Assembly: GCA_027919835.1 (NCBI GenBank)
Contig: JANVFP010000021.1
Location: forward strand, 310,001 to 374,000
Direction of reading: 5' to 3'
Source: Lentinula raphanica
Lineage: Eukaryota > Basidiomycota > Agaricomycetes > Agaricales > Omphalotaceae
Length of the DNA: 64,000 bases
The notes under the pieces are model-generated. The model worked only from the letters and a program-made list of their open reading frames with translations. It was not told the origin of the DNA and did not search any database. The position numbers and the translations under genes were made by a program. Of this stretch, positions 57,942 to 64,000 are shown one piece after another. Numbering within the stretch: position 1 is the first letter of the stretch; each line of letters opens with the position of its first letter.

Positions 57942-59084
57942 ATGGAGTCCGAGACAGATTACTCTGCATTCTATGCTGCTCTTCCTTCCGAATACCTTTT
58001 CTTCAAGGACACTTCACTCGCTCACGAGGATTATTCTGGGAACTCGGGAATCTATCTGAGGAGCACAACTGACGTGCTGGGAGTGACACCAGAGGTGCAG
58101 GAACCTGAAGATATCTACAAGGAGTTCAGCCTACCCCGTTGCTTCAATTGCGGTTCGCTCGAACATATAGTGTCTGCATGTCCAGAACCAAAAGATCACG
58201 CTCTGGTATCTCTTTCGCGTCAGATGCGCGAGTTTCATCGAGATAGACTGGATCGCATAGGTGGAGACTTCTCCTCACGGATATACAGCGTAGAGGAGTG
58301 GAAGAGCATACGAATGGCTTGGATCGACTACTTCACTCCTGGAGAAATAAAGGGTCGTGATTTGCGCGAAGCTCTAGGTATCTACTCCAAATACGACGAT
58401 GATGGCCAGGCTCACGAATGGCTCCAGAACATGGCGGTCTGGGGATACCCTCCGGGCTGGATCAATAGTCGTGACCCAAAAGAGCTGATGAAAGAACGAG
58501 TGCAAAATCAGTGTGTGGAAGAGCCAGACGCAATTCAACCCCCCTTTCATCTCTATGGCGAAGACGGAGATAACGAAGTGGTAGTGGGCCGGCCCAAAGC
58601 AGATAATCCTCTGACTGAATTGGTGAACGATACGCCTCGACGATGGGCCTCTTATCCTCCGTTGCAATTTTCCTCGTCCCTTTTACCTGTCTACAATGTT
58701 CGTCCTTTACCTCCAATTGAATCCGAAGTGCAGTCACTGTCCAACTATGTTCGTTTCTCTGCTGTGCTGCCTTTTCCTCTTCCGCCCTCTGTATCTCCTC
58801 CGCCTCCTCCACCCACTGAACCACCTCCGCCTCTTCCGCCTAATCAACCACCACCTCCGCTTCCTTTTGAACCACCACCACCTCCTACTGAACCAACTCC
58901 GCCTCCTACTGAACCACCTCCGCCTCCTACTGAACCACCTCCGCCTCCTACTGAACCACCACCTTCTTTACCGACTTCATCACCTCATTTGCAGCTGTCA
59001 AACTTTGCTACCTTTGCTACTCCAATGTCGAGGCCGTCGGCCATAGAAGATGACTCTGATATGGATATGTCAGACGAAGATTGA
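57942..59084 (+). CDS. ZCCHC8-like CCHC/PSP protein, copy 2
   Basis: Start MESETDYSAFYAALPSEYLF at 57942. The same frame is open further upstream through the glutaredoxin exon, with an ATG at 57862, so a longer N-terminus is possible. The CCHC knuckle is CFNCGSLEHIVSAC (58140-58185). The PSP domain reads IYSVEEWKSIRMAWIDYF, PGEIKGRDLREALGIY and WGYPPGWINSRDPKELM. A C-terminal Pro-rich tail has a 21-bp tandem repeat encoding PPPTEPP units (about 58870-58970) and ends DMDMSDED. About 380 residues. By homology it should be a scaffold in nuclear RNA surveillance with an Mtr4-type helicase. It lies 5 bp after the glutaredoxin-like stop, too close for an ordinary independent promoter. Confidence 0.85.
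   Translation: MESETDYSAFYAALPSEYLFFKDTSLAHEDYSGNSGIYLRSTTDVLGVTPEVQEPEDIYKEFSLPRCFNCGSLEHIVSACPEPKDHALVSLSRQMREFHRDRLDRIGGDFSSRIYSVEEWKSIRMAWIDYFTPGEIKGRDLREALGIYSKYDDDGQAHEWLQNMAVWGYPPGWINSRDPKELMKERVQNQCVEEPDAIQPPFHLYGEDGDNEVVVGRPKADNPLTELVNDTPRRWASYPPLQFSSSLLPVYNVRPLPPIESEVQSLSNYVRFSAVLPFPLPPSVSPPPPPPTEPPPPLPPNQPPPPLPFEPPPPPTEPTPPPTEPPPPPTEPPPPPTEPPPSLPTSSPHLQLSNFATFATPMSRPSAIEDDSDMDMSDED
58870..58975 (+). repeat. 21-bp coding minisatellite
   Basis: About four to five units of ccgcctcctactgaaccacc encode PPPTEPP. The repeat is much shorter in copy 1 of the duplicated gene. Confidence 0.75.
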
Positions 59085-59200
59085 ATTTCTTGGGATTTAT
59101 CGATGATTTAGGCAGTGTCAATCATGATACTAGGATGTTCTATATACTATATGTATCACAAGCTCCGTATAATAAGTACATACACATACTGATGCAAATC

Positions 59201-61686
59201 TCAACGACCAGCTATGCTCCGAACGTCACCGTCGACTAGCCCATTCGTTTGAGCACCACCGACCATTCCAGACACTGTCTTCTGCAAGTCAGTCCATTCT
59301 GACTCCCTGGGTATCGCCATATCACCGATATCGTATATGTACAGTTTCCCGTCACTCCCCCCTAGTGCCGCACGTCTACCGTCCTTCTTATCCCACTGCA
59401 ACTTGTTCAGTGCACGACCTGTACCAACGGCCGTTTGTACCACAGGGACCTGGAAGTACCCAATGAGCGAAGTGAATAACGGGAGCAGTGCAGAAAAACA
59501 AACCTCAGTGTCCACATTCAAGTTCCACAAATCGAATTTGCCAGATCCATCCACTGCACCAAATATCGCTGGATGTGTCGGATGCCATTTCACGTCATAT
59601 ACAGGATCATCTGATTCGTCAAACGAATATAACGGCGAGATAGCATGCGGGGTAGTGGAAGGCTTCGCAAGTGACTTGGCTCGCCAGAGTTTCACTGTCC
59701 AATCTACCGAACTTGTCAAAAAGAGGTCCGAAAAGTCGACGGAACCACTGGTCGGGTGGAAATGGAGACCCATTACTGGTCCAGCGTGAGCTTTATACAC
59801 ATCGTATTGGTTTAAACCAGCTTTGGCTCCCGCCCGGTCATATCTGTTTGCTTGATATACATTGCCTTCTTCTGTACCGACCCAGAAAGCTGTAGTCTCG
59901 TTGTCAGGGAAATCCATAGCTGTTATTGCGACCTCGCCAGTTTTGTTGTGTCCTGCATGTATCAATTCTTGGGTTTCCTGTTCTTGTATTTAGTACCAGG
60001 CCAAAAGAAGCAAGAACGGTGCAACACTGACCTGAGGTTGAGCAAGCATATCCACTAGCCAACTACAAACAGTACCATCTGTACTGCTAGTGATGAGATT
60101 GTGTGCATTCTGTGTTCCGACCATCTGCATGGAGTAAACAGGATGCGTGTGTCCAGAGGCCGACAAGGGTGTTTTTAAGACCGGAAGGTGCTTCGACCGG
60201 TTATCCCACAAAAGGATTTGACCAGAGTAGGTGCCTCCAAAGACCAAGTTTGAGTGAAATGGCGAGAATGTCACCGAAAGAACATCAGACTGTGAGACCA
60301 CAGATTAGAAATACACTAAACAAACGGAGTAATGATAGAGGCTTACGGACTTGAGAGTGAAAAACAAATTCCGGCCGTTCGAGGAGGTGAAGATTCCAGA
60401 CAGCGACAATACCATCTGGTTCATTCAACGCGGCTGCGTTCTTATTGTATGAAGCGACACTGAGCTCCGGGTACTAACAAGAAATTCAGCAACTTATAAT
60501 CAACTCACTCAAGGTGGTCGTTTACCTGAGGGGACCAATCCACATCGGTTATAGAGCGATTCTTCGTGTAGCGTTCGTCAAAGAACTCGCATACTCTTTT
60601 GACACGTCCCTCTGATTCATCGCTAAGGTTATCTTGTCAGTGGACGTGATGGGATTACCGAGAAACCATACCTTCCGGTTTCAGTTCCTATCCTATAATC
60701 TCGAGTCGGATCGTAGTCATGGATGGCCCTGTAGAACATCTTCGTGGTCGAGTCCACGAATTCTAGGAGCTCTGGAGCAGCTAGTATGCTGGCTAGTTCT
60801 TCTGGAGGTATTTCTGGTTGAGAAATTCGATGTCAGATCTAACCTAACTCATGGTCGTGACAATGGAATGCAAACCTCGAATTTCCTCTTCAATCTCTTT
60901 GTCTAGCTGTACACTTTCCTCTTCCAGCTCGCGATCCCGAGCGGCTTGTAATGCTTCAAGATCAACTTCAGATACCCCTCGCTGCAGAGTTTCTGGTTCT
61001 TCATTGGGTGTTTGAATCTCAATCTCCATGGTTTGGACTTCCTTGTTATAGATGACTCGTTCCTTCTCTCCTACTATGAGTTCCACAGAATAATCGCAAG
61101 GGTCAAGTACACGAACCTTCTTTGTCGGAAGTTCGAACAACTCTTGCTCAACATCTACTAGATCAGGGAGGAAGCGAGGAACCATCTCTCTTTGAATTCA
61201 ATGAGTCGTTGAAAGGTGGAAAGCGAAGCATTTGCAGACCTGTTCATGATATGGTCTGTTCCGGAATTTGAAGTAGGGGCCAACGAAATTCCAATACTTG
61301 AAGCAAAGTCACTGTTCCGGCTTGCTCTTCCGGATAACGAGCTTGGGAGAAGTGTAGTGCCCATAGAAGGTGTACCGGGCATGGAAGATGAGGGAGTCAG
61401 CTCGCCGCTATCGAAGTTTCCATTGTTTGCTCCTGGTCCTCGACTTTCTCGAAGAATCGAGCTGAGAAGGTCGTCAACATCGTTATTCCTAGGCGTGAAA
61501 GAACCTGAACCGGGCTATACGAAGATTTGAGTTCGAGAAATGACCCAGTCGATTATTGTGGTGTGTTACCTCTGATATTTTACGATCCGAGTCTGTTTTT
61601 TGTCGGTCAGCTCTGGCTTTTCGTAGCTCAGCAAGCTTGGCTCTCTTTGCTTCGATCTGTTGTCGTCTTTCCGCGGTTGAGGACAT
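59201..61686 (-). CDS. Cytoplasmic dynein intermediate chain
   Basis: Start at 61686 with [20 protein letters not shown] continuing LRKARADRQ, the N-terminal helix of dynein intermediate chains that binds p150-glued and NudE. A Ser/Pro-rich linker follows (about 61210-61480). Then comes a coiled-coil and acidic part, including [20 protein letters not shown] and [17 protein letters not shown]. The C-terminal half is a WD40 propeller, e.g. YSVQWSP-like segments, [17 protein letters not shown] near 60220, [15 protein letters not shown] and [13 protein letters not shown]. The stop TGA is at 59201-59203. It links cargo adaptors and light chains to the dynein heavy chain; in hyphae it serves nuclear migration and endosome transport. 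About 690 residues with many short introns. Convergent with the PSP gene (116 bp). Confidence 0.94.
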
Positions 61687-61736
61687 GGTGGTTGAAGCCA
61701 AAGTTGTTATTTTGGTGAAGATGCCGTGGGAGTTTT
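61687..61736. promoter_or_regulatory. 50-bp divergent gap
   Basis: The start codons of the dynein intermediate chain (61686) and GatA (61737) are separated by 50 bp. The two 5' UTRs probably overlap the opposite gene. No TATA box is visible. Confidence 0.55.
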
Positions 61737-63466
61737 ATGCTTCGCCGTTTTGCTTCCAATCTTCGTGCTAAAGACGCGTCGTTCAATGCTTTTGTTTCTT
61801 TGGAAGACCCACTCAATCACAACAACATAATCAAAGGTCCTCTCAATGACTACACCATCGGGATCAAAGACAATATTTGCACTTCCTCCCTCCCAACGAC
61901 ATGTGGATCCGCCATGCTTCGGGATTTCACTTCTCCCTTTGATGCCACCGTCGTGAAGTTACTCAAAAAGGCCGGGGCACAAATTGTAGGAAAGACCAAC
62001 TGCGATGAGTTTGGAATGGGTTCATTGAACATACATTCTATCTATGGTCCGGTCATCAACCCCTTTCGCGTTGATTCGCGACGAGCAGCAGGAGGCTCCT
62101 CCGGCGGAAGTGCAGCAGCAGTAGCTGCTGGACTATGCGAAGTCGCTATTGGTACAGATACCGGGGGATCTATACGTCTCCCGGCTTCGTATTGTGGTGT
62201 CGTAGGATTCAAGCCTTCGTATGGCCTTATAAGCAGGTAAGAGTCATTGTAAACTATCTACTGACGTGAAATGCTGACGATATATTTCACAGATATGGTG
62301 TTGTATCTTATGCAGATAGCTTGGATACAGTCGGTGTACTAGCACAAGATGTACAGAAGGTTGAAAAGGTTTTCGAATGTGTCAATAGACGCGATCATCA
62401 TGACCCTACGAGTGCTGAGGAACGATCGAGAAAACAAGCTAGGTTGTTAGCTCTAAATTCCATCGAGCGTTGGAATGGACAGAGCTTGAAGGGACTCAAA
62501 ATTGGAATACCCCAAGTTCGTTTCGCAAATCTTGCAAACACGCTTGCTTCTAACATGAACACATACAGGAATACTTCCCTTCCGAACTCACCTCCTCTTC
62601 CAATCACATCATATCTTCCATCCGCTACTTACTGTCTCAGCTACGCTCACTTGGGGCCACCATCGTACCCGTCTCACTCCCTTCGACCAAATACGCCTTG
62701 AGCGCGTACTATGTTATCGCCAGTGCCGAAGGAAGCAGCTGTTTGACCCGCTACGATGGAATTCAATATGGCTCCCGCGTTGCACCTCCCCTCGGATCTG
62801 AACTGACGTCAACATCGAAGATTTACGCGCACACAAGATCTCGAGGTTTCGGTCGCGAAGTCAGAAAGAGAGTTCTGTTAGGGACGTATGCGTTGAGTGC
62901 CGAGTGAGTCGTTCAACTGTCATAATTGGATTCGGTCCTCTTGACTCATCTCTCTTCTGCTCAGTGCCTTTGACAATTATTTCCTACAGGCTCAGCGCGT
63001 CAGACAAATGGTCAAGGATGATTTTGATCACGTTTTCTCAATACCAAACGTCCTCTACACAGACTCAGACTCAGCGTCTGAGATGAAGGATATGGAAAAG
63101 CCTGAAATAGATGGTGTTGATGTTCTCCTCCATCCTTCCGCAATCCGTATTGCGCCACGTTTAGACGAAATGCTAGATGATTTGCGCGAACGGGACATAC
63201 TTCAGGATTATGTCCAAGATGTGCTGACTGTTCCTGCAAGCTTAGCGGGACTGCCAGCGTTAAGTGTCCCTATGCGATTCGGTGTGTCTCTTTGTCTTCT
63301 GTCTCTTGGTTTGCTTGAACAATTAAAACATTCAGGAATACGAGAGGATATAAGTAACGAGCAGGACGAGGACTGGCCCATAGGTGTATCTATCGTCGGT
63401 CAGTGGGGGACAGATAAGCTGGTCATGGATGTCGGAAAGGTCATTGAGCGGTTCAATCAGAAATAA
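61737..63466 (+). CDS. Mitochondrial glutamyl-tRNA(Gln) amidotransferase subunit A
   Basis: Start [20 protein letters not shown] at 61737; the first residues are basic and suit mitochondrial import. The amidase signature is complete: Lys in [25 protein letters not shown], and the Ser-cisSer-Lys region [19 protein letters not shown]. Later blocks are [57 protein letters not shown] and [14 protein letters not shown]. The C-terminus is [15 protein letters not shown]. GatA releases ammonia from glutamine to convert Glu-tRNA(Gln) to Gln-tRNA(Gln); yeast Her2 is the equivalent. About 500 residues. Introns lie at about 62236-62291, 62515-62570, 62903-62960 and 63280-63340. Confidence 0.95.
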
Positions 63467-63893
63467 TGGGGTAGTTGCACACACTCTTTTTGGTGAATCT
63501 CGACGCGTATTAGTGAATGAGGCTATCCGACTGCGCTAAGTATGTCCTATCGCCCCCAAATTCCAGATGAACCTCAGTTTTTAGTGCGAGTAACTTACAT
63601 ACAACGAATATCATACTTCTAAAACATCGAAGTAATGATCAGGATACCTTGTCCGCCATTCCAAAACGAAAGTTACAGCAGTATCCTCACCTGAAACTTC
63701 AAATCATGTAAAAATGCTGCAGGCAAAAGAGTTATTTTGAGCGCGACAAACATGCATACATGTGAGGGTAGGGAAAGCATATTGAACATGCGAAGAGCAT
63801 AGGTTGAAGTGTACGTCGAGCTTGTGCCTGCGATGTCGAGGAATGATAGGGAGCAACATAGACGATTAAGATCCTAGAATGACAGCCCAATAT
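63467..63893. other. Convergent intergenic region
   Basis: About 430 bp holding two facing 3' UTRs. No gene is seen. Confidence 0.5.
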
Positions 63894-64000
63894 TTACTCT
63901 TCGTCTTCCTCCTCCTCCTCCTCGTCTTCTTCCTCGTCTTCATCCTCCTCCTTGGCAGCCTCAACCACAGCAGTAGCAATTCGGTCCAAGTCCCGCTGAC
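63894..64000 (-). CDS. C-terminal fragment of an unidentified acidic-tailed protein
   Basis: The last 35 codons are present on the minus strand: QRDLDRIATAVVEAAKEEDE followed by a run of Glu/Asp to a TAA at 63894-63896. The rest lies beyond the window. A poly-acidic tail is common in chaperones, chromatin and ribosome-assembly proteins, so it does not identify the family. Confidence 0.55.
   Translation of the reverse strand, partial: QRDLDRIATAVVEAAKEEDEDEEEDEEEEEEDEE

Larger units (their letters stand above)
57480..59084 (+). repeat. Two-gene tandem duplication, copy 2
   Basis: Counterpart of 55600-57151, with both genes apparently intact. Confidence 0.85.

Overview
The window is nuclear DNA of a filamentous basidiomycete, very probably an Agaricomycete. 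The evidence is short introns of about 50 to 75 bp in nearly every gene, compact gene spacing, an F-box/LRR gene, a Ty3/gypsy chromovirus, and a cellulose-binding glucuronoyl esterase typical of fungi that degrade lignocellulose. Most real genes are split into many small exons, so the coordinates given span start codon to stop codon and include introns. Splice sites were read by eye.

Layout: 1-4.6 kb holds the 5' part of a PP2C phosphatase gene, a HIT-like zinc-finger protein and the ribosome-biogenesis factor BUD22. 4.7-11.4 kb holds tubulin cofactor D and the V-ATPase B subunit. 11.4-14.2 kb is gene-poor and carries a MITE-like inverted-repeat element. 14.2-16.5 kb is a TCP11/SOK1 protein. 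16.8-23.2 kb is a young LTR retrotransposon with identical LTRs and a perfect 5-bp target duplication, whose gag-pol frame is broken by a 119-bp-offset tandem duplication inside the protease. 24.7-35 kb holds a dienelactone hydrolase, a cytosine-deaminase-like amidohydrolase, a Rax1-like RGS membrane protein and an F-box/LRR protein. 36.3-41.3 kb holds two paralogous secreted low-complexity proteins that share an upstream box and a C-terminal motif.

41.5-50.3 kb is a run of housekeeping genes: nitronate monooxygenase, sterol glucosyltransferase ATG26, DAHP synthase and TIM9. 51-55.4 kb holds a peroxiredoxin with a GC-AG intron, an MBL-fold hydrolase and a CBM1-CE15 glucuronoyl methylesterase. 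55.6-59.1 kb is a two-gene tandem duplication of a glutaredoxin-like gene plus a ZCCHC8-like CCHC/PSP gene; the glutaredoxin in the first copy is dead. 59.2-63.5 kb holds cytoplasmic dynein intermediate chain and mitochondrial GatA, transcribed divergently from a 50-bp gap. A partial acidic-tailed protein closes the window.

Most genes are single-copy core functions with no operon-like link. The most interesting pieces are the duplicated Grx/PSP block, the secreted paralog pair, the recently inserted but frame-broken chromovirus, the MITE and a class-II tRNA-like remnant.
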